Part shown: positions 46,209 through 55,110 of the stretch, in pieces
Layout: each line of letters opens with the position of its first letter
Numbering within the stretch: position 1 is the first letter of the stretch
Origin: Bradymonadales bacterium
GTDB lineage: Bacteria > Myxococcota_A > Bradymonadia > JAFGEP01
Assembly: GCA_016931535.1 (NCBI GenBank)
Contig: JAFGEP010000050.1
Coordinates: forward strand, 1-64,000
Reading direction: 5' to 3'
DNA: 64,000 nt
Made by a program: the position numbers and the translations under genes
The notes under the pieces: generated by a model
Seen by the model: only the letters and a program-made list of their open reading frames with translations
Databases searched by the model: none
What the model was told of the DNA's origin: nothing

Positions 46209-46638
46209 AGAAGGGGATCTCCTCGTCGCTGAATCCCTCGTCAAAACCGGCATCGCCATTGGTCGGCGGCGGGGGCTCGTCGGCCGGGGCCACTCGCCCG
46301 TCCGCAGCCCCTCCCAAAAACTGGACGCGTTGGGCGATGATCTCGGTGGTCCAGCGACGGTTGCTGTCCCGGTCTTGGTACTCCCGCGTCTGGAGCCGAC
46401 CTTCCACATAGACCAGCCGTCCTTTGGCCAGGTACTTCTCACAGGTCTCCGCCTGGCGTCCCCAGACGACCACGCGGTGCCATTCCGTCCGTTCTTTCTT
46501 CTCCCCGCTCTGGCGGTCGGTCCATGCGTCGCTGGTGGCCACGTTCAAGGTGGCCACGGGCGAGTTCCCCTGCGTGTATCTCAACTCCGGGTCACGGCCC
46601 AGTCTGCCGATGAGCATCACCTTGTTCAAGCTGGACAT
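46207..46638 (-). CDS. ssb: Single-stranded DNA-binding protein
   Basis: 143 residues from the ATG at 46638, giving the usual [20 protein letters not shown]. The OB-fold has [39 protein letters not shown] short Pro/Gly linker ends in the acidic tip DEEIPF, which recruits repair and replication enzymes. GGGAGA lies upstream. An in-frame upstream ATG (46743) would add a non-homologous leader. A hairpin follows the stop. Confidence 0.96.
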   Translation of the reverse strand: MSSLNKVMLIGRLGRDPELRYTQGNSPVATLNVATSDAWTDRQSGEKKERTEWHRVVVWGRQAETCEKYLAKGRLVYVEGRLQTREYQDRDSNRRWTTEIIAQRVQFLGGAADGRVAPADEPPPPTNGDAGFDEGFSDEEIPF

Positions 46639-46818
46639 AGCGCTGTCTCCCCATAAAAAACCGGTCAACAAAACGACTCGGGCCGATCGGCCATTCCCAT
46701 CGGCCAAAGAGACTTCCTGGCCAGGATCATCTGATCCAGTCATCGGCGGGAAGAGCGTTCCGTTGCCGGATTTTTCCCCCCGCCCGGTACTGGCGGTCCC
46801 CTCTGCCCAAGGGCACCG

Positions 46819-48222
46819 CTACCGCTCGTCTGGGCTGGTGGCAGGGTAGCCGGAGCGGGTGCGGCCAGACCAGAGGGGATCCAGCCACTGCTCCGCTTCA
46901 TTGCCTGCCAGCTCTTCCGGGGCGCCATCCAAGTATAGGACCATGTCCCCCCATTGCTCCAGGACTATCCAGAGGTCGCCCTGTTTCAGGACGGCACGGT
47001 ATCCGGTTGGTCCGCTGTGGCTGATGGTCATTGTCTCGGCCCGGTTTGCCTCCACGAGCCGCTGCAACAGAGTGGCAAACTGGTAGGCGTCCTGGACGGT
47101 GTCCCACACGCTCAAGGACACCAGTACCAACAACCCTTCTTCGTTCTCGATCGCGATCAGCCGATCGCCGTCCCAACCGGTCGCCCCACCGGTCACGGCG
47201 CGTTGGGCGACCTCTTCCCGCAAGATCTGGCCGAACAGCGCCGACCAGCCGAGCTGGCCCAAGACCTGGTCGTAGCCAGAGTGAAACCCCTGAGCTTCGA
47301 GGGCGGTGAGATCGAGCTCTAGCCAGGTCGGATCATCTGGCAGCAGGTAGCGCTCTGGCTGCAACACCTGCTCGGTAGACACAGGGGGGTCGAGGTAGGC
47401 CTGGTTGACCCCCTCCCACCCGGCGACCGACTCCAGGTGCTGCACGAAGCCGATGCCGCTCAAGTAGGGGAAGAGCATCAGATCGATGAGGAACGAGGGG
47501 ATCTCCTCGGACAGGCCGGTGAGCTCGGGGGTGTTGTACAGCTCCATCTGCTCGGTCAGCAGTTGCTGGAAATTGGGGAGGTCGGTGAAGCGGAACATCG
47601 GCCCCAGGGCGTAATCGATCATGACCCCCACGGCATCTCCCTCCACCAGCGCCATGTAGGCATAGACCGCATCGTCCGCGCTGTCCCAGCGCTCGGTCAC
47701 CCGGCCGATTCCCCAGAGCTGATCCTGAATGCCGTGGAAGAGCTCGTGAGCCATGGTCGGTTCGAGAAGGGCCAGGGGTAGATCCTCGATCAGGTAGAGC
47801 CGCTTGCTGACCTCGTCATAGAATCCGGCGATCTGCGAGGTGAGGAGCTGAAGCATCAACTCCCTGTAGTCGCATTCCGGTTCGAGCACCCCAAGCCTTT
47901 TCAGGATCGCCTCCTCCAACCGGAAGCGCTCGGGGCTGATCTGCTGATCCATTTTCTGGATCACCACCTCGGCGAGGGCGGACCGATCGAGGATTCCGGC
48001 TGGGATCGGGTGGATGGGGGCCAACCCGCGGATGCTCACCACGCGCTGGAGGATCGGCTCAACCCGGGTCAAGATGGGGTGGGCCTCCTGGGTTTCCTGC
48101 GGGTTGAGCTGCGCTCGGGCCGGAGAGGCCTGCAATCCCACGATCAGCAGCAGCCCGACCACAGGAGGGAGAAGGGCCTTCGGATGGGGGGCGCCCAAAG
48201 GAGGAGGGGTGCGATCCAGCAT
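46819..48222 (-). CDS. Secreted HExxH protein, likely metallopeptidase
   Basis: 467 residues from the ATG at 48222; a TTG-type extension upstream is less likely. A signal peptide (VVGLLLIVGLQASPARAQ) precedes a helical part. The motif HELFHGIQDQ gives His159, Glu160 and His163, and Glu194 in ALVEGDAVG is a good third zinc ligand, so it has the gluzincin layout. The rest (beta-rich, GYRAVLKQGDLWIVLEQWGDM near the end) is unlike the named peptidase families. It lies 13 bases after coaX. Secreted or periplasmic. Confidence 0.7.
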   Translation of the reverse strand: MLDRTPPPLGAPHPKALLPPVVGLLLIVGLQASPARAQLNPQETQEAHPILTRVEPILQRVVSIRGLAPIHPIPAGILDRSALAEVVIQKMDQQISPERFRLEEAILKRLGVLEPECDYRELMLQLLTSQIAGFYDEVSKRLYLIEDLPLALLEPTMAHELFHGIQDQLWGIGRVTERWDSADDAVYAYMALVEGDAVGVMIDYALGPMFRFTDLPNFQQLLTEQMELYNTPELTGLSEEIPSFLIDLMLFPYLSGIGFVQHLESVAGWEGVNQAYLDPPVSTEQVLQPERYLLPDDPTWLELDLTALEAQGFHSGYDQVLGQLGWSALFGQILREEVAQRAVTGGATGWDGDRLIAIENEEGLLVLVSLSVWDTVQDAYQFATLLQRLVEANRAETMTISHSGPTGYRAVLKQGDLWIVLEQWGDMVLYLDGAPEELAGNEAEQWLDPLWSGRTRSGYPATSPDER

Positions 48223-48235
48223 AGGCGTGTTCCTG

Positions 48236-49078
48236 TCAGCTACTGGTGTCCTGGTTTCGTGCAAAGATGATGCGTAGTCCTTCCAGCGTCAGGTGCTCCA
48301 CTACCTCCGAGATGGCGTCGGTCTCCTTGGCCACCAGAGACGCCAGACCGCCCGTGGCGATGACGTGGACCGGAAACCGGAGCTCTTGCTTCATCCGGCG
48401 CACGATCTCGGAGACCAGCCCGGTGTACCCGAAGAGGATCCCCGCCTGCATGCTGGCGATGGTGTTTCGTCCCACCACGCGGCTGGGGCGTACGATATCC
48501 ACCCGCGGCAGCATGGCGGCATTGCGGAACAGGGCATCGGCCGCGACGGCGATCCCGGGTGCGATGGCGCCACCCAGGTACTCGCCCTGAGGGCTGACCG
48601 CATCGAAGGTGGTGGCGGTCCCGAAATCCACCACGATGAGCCCTCCCGGATGGCGCTCGTAGGCAGCCACCGCGTTGACGATGCGATCGGCGCCGACCTC
48701 GCGGGGATTTTCGTACAGGATGGGCATGCCGGTGCGGATGCCCGGTCCGACCACAAGCAGCGAGATCGCCAGGTACTTGTGGACCATCTCCTGCAGTCGA
48801 GAGGACATGGGGGGGACCACCGACGAGACGATCCCCTGAGTGATCCGGGACGGTGCGATGTCCACGGCGGCCAGCAGTTGGAGCAGGGTGATGCCGAGCT
48901 CGTCCGCCGTCATCTCGCGGCGGGTCTGCAACCGCCAATGTTGTTGCAGGTTGTGGTCATCGAATACACCGAGCACGGTGTTGGTATTTCCCACATCCAC
49001 GACCAGCAGGAGATCGTGACGATGTGCCTCGGGTCGCTGGTCGTGCTCTGCCTGGTTTGTCTGCTCTTGATCCACCAT
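48236..49078 (-). CDS. coaX: Type III pantothenate kinase
   Basis: 280 residues from the ATG at 49078. ASKHA-fold motifs are present: VVDVGNTNTVLGVF (phosphate-binding), GADRIVNAVAAY, IVVDFGTATTFDAV and an ATGG near the C-terminus. It makes 4'-phosphopantothenate, the first step of CoA synthesis. The N-terminal 20 residues are charged and extra. It follows nadC by 53 bases; the HExxH gene follows by 13. Confidence 0.95.
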   Translation of the reverse strand: MVDQEQTNQAEHDQRPEAHRHDLLLVVDVGNTNTVLGVFDDHNLQQHWRLQTRREMTADELGITLLQLLAAVDIAPSRITQGIVSSVVPPMSSRLQEMVHKYLAISLLVVGPGIRTGMPILYENPREVGADRIVNAVAAYERHPGGLIVVDFGTATTFDAVSPQGEYLGGAIAPGIAVAADALFRNAAMLPRVDIVRPSRVVGRNTIASMQAGILFGYTGLVSEIVRRMKQELRFPVHVIATGGLASLVAKETDAISEVVEHLTLEGLRIIFARNQDTSS

Positions 49079-49131
49079 GGTTGGTCTCTGGCTATCTTCA
49101 GGCCTGCTGTCGATCCCGAATCCCGGCGGAA

Positions 49132-49983
49132 TCAGGCGATGGACAGGTCGAGGCTGATATCGGCCGCCGGGGCCGAATGGGTCAAGGCACCGCTGGAGAT
49201 GACATCCAGGCCGATGGTGGCCAGGGCTCGGATCCGTTCCAGGGTGATCCCGCCGGAGGCCTCGGTGATGGCCCGTCCATGGCACTGCTCGACCGCCTCC
49301 TTCATCTGGTCGTCCGTCATGTTGTCCAACAGGATGATGTCCGCGCCCGCCTCCAGGGCCTCGTCCAGCTGATCCAGGCTGGAGACCTCCACCTCGATCC
49401 GGGTGGTATGGGGCACGGCCTGCTTGATCCGGTGAACCGCCCGGCTGATGGAGCCCATGGCCGCGATATGATTGTCCTTGATCATGACGGCCGAGCCGAG
49501 GTTGAAGCGGTGGTTTTTCCCTCCGCCCATCCGGACCGCATACTTCTCCAGCTCCCGCATTCCCGGGGTGGTCTTCCTGGTGTCACAGATGCGAGGTCCC
49601 TCCGGGCCGGCCGCCTGGACGAAGCGATGGGTCAAGGTGGCGATTCCGCTCAGGTGGCAGAGGAAGTTCAGGGCGGTCCGTTCCGCGCGGAGCACGCTCA
49701 GGGCACCTCCTTCGAGGGTCGCCAGGGGGGTGCTCGGGTTGACGAGTGTCCCCTCGCCGACCAGGAGGGTCACGGTGATCCGAGGATCTACCTGCCGAAG
49801 GATCCGGCCGAAGAGCTCCAGGCCGGCCACGACCAGTGCGCTTTTTGCCAGGACCACCCCCTGGCAGTCGAAGTTGGCATCAAACAGCGCATCGCTGGTC
49901 AGATCGCCGGCGCCGAGATCCTCCTCGAGCGCCAGTTCGATCAGGCGGTCTACCGCGGGAGAGAAGGGGAAGATAGCTGCCAC
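49132..49983 (-). CDS. nadC: Quinolinate phosphoribosyltransferase
   Basis: 283 residues with the type II phosphoribosyltransferase motifs CDTRKTTPGMRELEKYAVRMGGGKNHRFNL, KDNH and EVEVSSLDQLDEALEAGAD. It joins quinolinate and PRPP to nicotinate mononucleotide in NAD synthesis. It heads an operon nadC-coaX-HExxH gene. A bulged inverted repeat lies upstream at 50042-50077. Confidence 0.97.
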   Translation of the reverse strand: MAAIFPFSPAVDRLIELALEEDLGAGDLTSDALFDANFDCQGVVLAKSALVVAGLELFGRILRQVDPRITVTLLVGEGTLVNPSTPLATLEGGALSVLRAERTALNFLCHLSGIATLTHRFVQAAGPEGPRICDTRKTTPGMRELEKYAVRMGGGKNHRFNLGSAVMIKDNHIAAMGSISRAVHRIKQAVPHTTRIEVEVSSLDQLDEALEAGADIILLDNMTDDQMKEAVEQCHGRAITEASGGITLERIRALATIGLDVISSGALTHSAPAADISLDLSIA

Positions 49984-50360
49984 GTCGGCTCCTTCGGTCG
50001 TTGTCGATCTCGACGGGGACGAGCCCGGCCGGTCAGCAGGACTGACCCGGTAGGCCAGAACCCCTGCTGGCCGTCAGATTGGGTTCGGCGAAGCGGCATC
50101 ATAGGCTATTTGACGCTCCCGATCGAGGGGCAGCGAGAGGGTACTGGAAGCGGACCCCTCTTTCGCAGTAAAAGACCGAAACAGATGCCACCGACGTGTA
50201 TAGTGAGGGCGCGGGACGACGTTCCAACCCCCCGGGGTGCTCAGAAGGGGGAGGGCTCGCCTGCCGGTGGATCGGGGCCATCCGAAGGGTTCGCCAAGCA
50301 ACCGAGAAAGGCGATGGTCGGAGAGTCACCTGGATCAAAACGAGGGAGGAGGTTCGCATC
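49984..50360. other. Divergent intergenic region, nadC and macroglobulin genes
   Basis: 377 bases with no credible gene. It must hold promoters for both directions. An inverted repeat lies at 50042-50077 near nadC. TATAGT at 50197-50202 could be a -10 box for the forward gene but has no matching -35 box. Confidence 0.55.
50042..50077. promoter_or_regulatory. Bulged inverted repeat upstream of nadC
   Basis: GGCCAG (50053-50058) pairs with CTGGCC (50067-50072), and CTGAC (50042-50046) pairs with GTCAG (50073-50077), with a six-base bulge on one side. It lies about 60 bases before the nadC ATG and could be an operator or a leader hairpin. No NAD-repressor site known to me matches. Confidence 0.35.
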
Positions 50361-53300
50361 ATGATCAGCTCCAAGTATCCTTTTGTCATGTTGGTGGCCA
50401 CAAGCGTCTTGCTCACTGCAACGGCCCTGGCAGACCCGCCGACGCAATACCAGAACGGGGATGTGCTGATCGGGAGCCGGGCACAGGGAGCCGATCTGCC
50501 TGACTCCGACGAGCCCGATCGCCGACTGCTGGTGGTGATCGACTCTCCCTACCAGGTCTTCGCAGAGGCCGGCACCTTCATCCACGTGGCCGCCTGGACA
50601 CCGGACGGCACGCCCGCCCGGGGTGCGCGAGTATACCTGGCTGGACACCTGATCGGTCGGACCGATGAGACCGGAACGCTGGCGTTCCGCTGGGGCATAC
50701 CGGGCAGCGGTGTGGATTCCTACTGGGTCAACGGGAGTCTCATCCAGGTGCGATGGGATCACCAGGGTCACAGCTACGGAGGCCAGGTGTGGTTTTCCGC
50801 CTTCTCGAGGACCCAGAGCTTCGCTTCCGACCACCTGTACGTGTACACCGACCGGGGGATCTACAATCCCGGCCAGGTCATTCATATCCGTTCCATCGGC
50901 TGGCACTTGGGGGTGGACTTCATCCCGCTAGAGAACGCCACCGTCGAGGTTCTGCTCTCCGATCCCGGCGGGCGCCCGATCGGCGGCGGCAATGTGACCA
51001 CCGATGCCTTTGGTGTTGCGGCCACCGACATCACGCTGTCGGAGCAGGCCGAGGAGGGGATGTACGAGCTGGTCGCCAGCTACGCGGGGGCTACCGCCTC
51101 TACCCGCCTGCGCATCGAGCGTTTCGTGCCGCCAGTGATCAACATCGAGCACACCCTGGGACGTTTTCTCACCCGGGATCAGGAGGAGATCGCCTTTGAG
51201 GTCACCTTGGGGTACTTCACCGGCGGGGAGTTCAGACAGGGTTCCCTGACGCTGGACGTCCTGGTCGATGGGGCTAGCCGCTACCACCAGGTGCAGGAGC
51301 TCAACGGTCCAGGTCCCCACCCCGTTGCCATCGGCGGAAGCGAGCTGGCTGCCATCCGCCAGGATCTGGTGGAGGGCCAACGGCTCGAGGTCCAGCTGGC
51401 GGTGGAGGACCCCTTCGGGCGACGGGATCAGCTCAGCCGGGAGCTGCACTACACGGTCAACCCCTACATCGCCATCATCGAGAAGGACCGGGACTACTAC
51501 AGCACCGGCGATTCGGTGGAGCTGGTGGTCCGCCTGACGGACCGCGAACGGGTGCCGGTACGCAACACCGAGGTGACCCTGGTGGCCTCGACCGGCCAGC
51601 GGCTGGTGGCGACCACAGACAACTCCGGCACCGCCCAGTTTTCCTTGACCATGGGGGACAGCACCTTCTCGGTCGAGGTGTTTCTGGCCGGCGTGGAGAG
51701 CGCCCTGGCCTACGCCGATATCTGGTGGCAGGAGCTTCAGCCGATGCGCAGCCACATCGCCGACGCCATCATCGAGGAGAACCAGGCCGCCCAGGTGAGC
51801 GTGCGCTTCCCCAGCGGGTATGAGCCGGCCGAGTCGGTGGTGCACATGGACGTGGTGGATACCTCGGGCTCCCTCGTCAACTCGGTGCTGATCCCGATCC
51901 GTCACCAAGGGGGGAGCTATCTGGCAGAGGGCTCTTTCACCGCCCCTTCCTGGGGTTCGATGCTGCTCACCTTCTTCTGCCTGGGACGCCAGGTGGACGA
52001 CCGGGGTAGAGCAGGGGAGAACGAGACCCGGCTGGGCCTGATGACGGAAGGACAGAACCTGGTCGTGCATCCTGGCCGGGAGCTTCGGGTCGAGCTGCAG
52101 GGGATCGGCGAGGAGGTCGCCCCGGGGGCAGACTACCAGGCGCAGATCCAGGTGTTCGACCGCCAGGGGAACCCCGTGGAGGCGGCGATCGGCGTGGCGA
52201 TGGTCGATCGGGCGGTCATCTCCCTCAAGGATCCCCTGGAGATCACCCCCATGGACCACTTCTACAACCCGGAGCTGCGAGTCATCTCCACCACCGGCTC
52301 GGCCATCCTGACCTGGCCGGTGGTCAGCCGGAACTGGGGCTACCGCCAGATGGACATCGCCCTTCCACCTTTCCCTTACCTGGAGGAGGGTCCGATCGCA
52401 TCTCCGGAAATGACCCGCGGAGGGATTGGAACCCTGATGATGGCCGGCAGCATGGCGGCTGACGGCGAAATGGCCGAGATGGCCATGCCGATGGTTGCCT
52501 CTCCCCCACCGCAGGCAATGGGGCCCGAGGGAGAGGTGTACGAGGCGATGATGGCAGAAGAGATGGAGGCTGGGCGCATGTCGAGCGACGGTCGTCCCCT
52601 GGTGGAGCGGTCGGCTGCCGAGCCTCCGGTCGTCATCACCATCCGCACCGAGTTCCCCGAGACCTCGCTCTGGATGCCGTTCCTGTACACCGAGGGGGGC
52701 GCCGCCGTCGTGCAGGGGAGCATGCCCGACACCATCACGGTCCAGGAGATGGCCATCGTGGCCTCCAGCCAGGCGGGCAACGTGGGGGTGCTGCGGTATC
52801 CGGTGCGGGTGACCCAGCCGCTGTTCGTCCGCTCCGACCTGCCGGATACGCTGACGGTGGGGGATGCCCTCGATGCTCGGGTGGCGGTCCAGAACCTGAC
52901 GGCAGAGAGCCAGCAGGTGACCGTGAGGCTGGAGAGCCCGGAGATCCAGGTGGACCAGGGGCCGGTGACCGTGACGGTCGATCCGAACTCCACCGCTGTG
53001 GCCGTCTTCCCTGTCGTGGCCCAGCGGGCGGGCCGCCATCCATACACCATCACCGCCCAGAGTGCCGAACGGCAGGATGTCGAGCAGCGCGAGATCTGGG
53101 TGCGGCCGGCCGGTTTGCCCCTGGTGAGCAGCTACACCCCCAGCCGGGTGGAGGGCCAGACGCGGGTGTTCGAGGTCGAGATCCCCCGAGGGGGCCAGTG
53201 GACGACCGCGGTGCTGAATGTCGCGTTTCCGGCCATCAGCTCCGCTTTCGCCGGGCTGGATGCGCTGGAGACCAAGCTGATGTCGGGCGACCTGTGGTCG

Positions 53301-54743
53301 CTGGGAGGGGAGCTGATCGCGACCGCCCTGCTGTACGAGTACCGGCTTCGCGGGGAGGGGCCGGGCCAGGTGGTGGAGCAGATGAGGCAGGCGTTGCAGA
53401 TGGCGGTTGGCGAGCTGGTCTCCGCGCAGCAGCCGGATGGCGGCTGGGGATTCTGGTGGCACGGCAAGAGCAGCCCCTATATCACCGCCTACTGCGTGGA
53501 GGCGTTGTCGCTGCTGAGCCGCCTGGGCTTCTCGGTGCCGCCCGTCACCCTGCAGCAGGCGGTCAACTACCTGGTCGATGTGCAGACCGGCGACCTGTAC
53601 GATGTCTCCGACATCGCCTTCTGGGAAGGTCAAACCGAGGCGGTGCGGCTAGGGATCACCGCCGAGATCTTCAGCGTGTTGACGGCCGTTCCCGATACGG
53701 CGCGAACTCAGGCCTGGTTTACCGCCATGATGCGCATGGGGGCCTACTTCACCAACTACCTGGACACCGACACCCCGGAGGTGATGGCTTATGCCCATGC
53801 GGTGCTGGGTCTGCACCGCCTGAACGGGACACAGGTGGTCACCACCGATCCGGATCGCCTTCTGCAGGCCGCCCGGCGGCTGAATGACCTTCGGCGAGAA
53901 GGGCATTGGGAGCCGAGCTGGTTCAACGCCTACGGCGGTACGATCGAGGCCACCGTGGCGGTCCTGGAGGTCTTCCAGGAGCTGGGTGGGGAGCTGTTGG
54001 CGGGCGACATGCGCCAGGTGGTCCGGTACCTGCTGTCGACCCGCGACGAGTGGGGCGGATGGCACAATCCGCGTGGCACGGCCGCGGCGATTCGCGGGAT
54101 GTTGATCCTGGTGCCGGAGGTCTCCGAGATCCCGTCGGTGGTCGAGGTCCAGGTGGCAGACACCCAGGTCGCTTCGGTGGACCTCGATCCCGCCGATCCG
54201 TACCTGTCCGGCATCTCGCTGTCCGCGCTCGATCTCACCTCGGCGCTCTCTCCGGGGCGGCAGGTGGTGAGGGTGCGGTACACCGGCAACCTGGATCCGG
54301 ACATGCGGCTGACGGTGAGGCACTGGGGGCCCCGAACCGAGGCGGTGGCTGGCCTGGTCCGGCTGGAGGCGAACGCCGTGCAGACCACGGTAGCGCTGGG
54401 AGACCTGGTGGACTATCGACTGCGGGTCGAGTCAACCACCTCCACTCCCCGCCTGGTTCAGGTGGAGATTGCAGCACCGGCCAACACCGAGTTCGATCGG
54501 CCGTCGGTACAGGGGCTTCGGGAGCGGGGTCTGGTGGAATCCTACGGCTGGACCGATGCCGGTCTCCGCTTGATTCTCCAGCTCGAGGGAGAAGCGACCA
54601 GGGACCTGGATCTGCGCCTGGTCGCGGTGCGATCCGGTCAGGCGGCCATGCCGGCGGTGGTGGCGACCGTGCTCAACGCAACTGGCGAGGGGGAAGGAGG
54701 ACAGGCGGTCGCCGTCCTCGACCGGACCCTGAGTGTCCGCTGA
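50361..54743 (+). CDS. Bacterial alpha-2-macroglobulin-like protein without thioester
   Basis: 1460 residues from the ATG at 50361, with GGAGG upstream and a signal peptide (FVMLVATSVLLTATALA). Macroglobulin repeats follow: YTDRGIYNPGQ from Tyr162 is the MG signature. At about 684-740 there is a Met- and Ala-rich unstructured stretch in the bait-region place. The C-terminal helical domain (from about 1015) has QQPDGGWGFWW and SSPYITAYCVEAL, like a thioester-domain toroid. The usual CxEQ thioester motif should be near 965-990, but LDALETKLMSGDLWSLGG has no Cys. It would therefore trap proteases without covalent capture. No Cys-lipidation signal, so periplasmic. Confidence 0.87.
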   Translation: MISSKYPFVMLVATSVLLTATALADPPTQYQNGDVLIGSRAQGADLPDSDEPDRRLLVVIDSPYQVFAEAGTFIHVAAWTPDGTPARGARVYLAGHLIGRTDETGTLAFRWGIPGSGVDSYWVNGSLIQVRWDHQGHSYGGQVWFSAFSRTQSFASDHLYVYTDRGIYNPGQVIHIRSIGWHLGVDFIPLENATVEVLLSDPGGRPIGGGNVTTDAFGVAATDITLSEQAEEGMYELVASYAGATASTRLRIERFVPPVINIEHTLGRFLTRDQEEIAFEVTLGYFTGGEFRQGSLTLDVLVDGASRYHQVQELNGPGPHPVAIGGSELAAIRQDLVEGQRLEVQLAVEDPFGRRDQLSRELHYTVNPYIAIIEKDRDYYSTGDSVELVVRLTDRERVPVRNTEVTLVASTGQRLVATTDNSGTAQFSLTMGDSTFSVEVFLAGVESALAYADIWWQELQPMRSHIADAIIEENQAAQVSVRFPSGYEPAESVVHMDVVDTSGSLVNSVLIPIRHQGGSYLAEGSFTAPSWGSMLLTFFCLGRQVDDRGRAGENETRLGLMTEGQNLVVHPGRELRVELQGIGEEVAPGADYQAQIQVFDRQGNPVEAAIGVAMVDRAVISLKDPLEITPMDHFYNPELRVISTTGSAILTWPVVSRNWGYRQMDIALPPFPYLEEGPIASPEMTRGGIGTLMMAGSMAADGEMAEMAMPMVASPPPQAMGPEGEVYEAMMAEEMEAGRMSSDGRPLVERSAAEPPVVITIRTEFPETSLWMPFLYTEGGAAVVQGSMPDTITVQEMAIVASSQAGNVGVLRYPVRVTQPLFVRSDLPDTLTVGDALDARVAVQNLTAESQQVTVRLESPEIQVDQGPVTVTVDPNSTAVAVFPVVAQRAGRHPYTITAQSAERQDVEQREIWVRPAGLPLVSSYTPSRVEGQTRVFEVEIPRGGQWTTAVLNVAFPAISSAFAGLDALETKLMSGDLWSLGGELIATALLYEYRLRGEGPGQVVEQMRQALQMAVGELVSAQQPDGGWGFWWHGKSSPYITAYCVEALSLLSRLGFSVPPVTLQQAVNYLVDVQTGDLYDVSDIAFWEGQTEAVRLGITAEIFSVLTAVPDTARTQAWFTAMMRMGAYFTNYLDTDTPEVMAYAHAVLGLHRLNGTQVVTTDPDRLLQAARRLNDLRREGHWEPSWFNAYGGTIEATVAVLEVFQELGGELLAGDMRQVVRYLLSTRDEWGGWHNPRGTAAAIRGMLILVPEVSEIPSVVEVQVADTQVASVDLDPADPYLSGISLSALDLTSALSPGRQVVRVRYTGNLDPDMRLTVRHWGPRTEAVAGLVRLEANAVQTTVALGDLVDYRLRVESTTSTPRLVQVEIAAPANTEFDRPSVQGLRERGLVESYGWTDAGLRLILQLEGEATRDLDLRLVAVRSGQAAMPAVVATVLNATGEGEGGQAVAVLDRTLSVR

Positions 54744-54847
54744 ACAGGGGTTGGCCGGGTCTCTTCGGGATGCACCAGGCACTTCCTGGCGTCGGCGCGT
54801 CCAGGGGGCGTTGCTTCTCGTCATGCGCCCGGTCATGCGCTCGCTCA

Positions 54848-55078
54848 CTAGTGCACGAGATCTCGTCCCCTGTCCCCATTGTGGGCGGTGCTCCCCGAAC
54901 CTGGTTTCCTTGGCACTGCAAGATCTGGCGCCCTGAAAGGGCGAGACTACCAGCCCAGGGCGAAGCCCTGGGAAAGGTAGTGTACAATCGTGGGAAGCCC
55001 CGAAAGGGCGAGACATACCAGCTGACGGAGGGCGATGGAAAAGCGAATTGGGACAGCCCACGTGAACCGGTGCACTAG
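54848..55078. repeat. 231-bp segment bounded by inverted CTAGTGCAC
   Basis: CTAGTGCAC at 54848-54856 is mirrored by GTGCACTAG at 55070-55078. The hairpin-rich element 54929-55020 lies inside. Nine-base terminal inverted repeats and a small size fit a miniature inverted-repeat element, but target duplication is not visible. Confidence 0.4.
54929..55020. repeat. Tandem palindromic repeat of the CCCTGAAAGGGCG type
   Basis: CGCCCT-GAA-AGGGCG (54929-54943) and CCCAGGGC-GAA-GCCCTGGG (54954-54972) are perfect hairpins with GAA loops. A third, GCCCCGAAAGGGC (54997-55009), repeats the first motif: both are followed by GAGAC and then TACCAGC. The copies start 67 bases apart. Short palindromes of this type are scattered in planctomycete, verrucomicrobial and deltaproteobacterial genomes as I recall. 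Confidence 0.75.
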
Positions 55079-55110
55079 CACATGGTGGGAGGCACGCACT
55101 TCAGGAGGAT

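Larger units (their letters stand above)
54744..55110. other. Intergenic region with a palindromic repeat element
   Basis: 367 bases between two converging genes. It contains the element at 54929-55020 inside a larger inverted repeat (54848-55078). No gene or classical terminator was found; the hairpins of the element could serve as one for both strands. Confidence 0.6.

Noticed and set aside
50197..50202. TATAGT as the macroglobulin promoter
   Set aside because: No -35 box at the right distance; without it the match is too weak.
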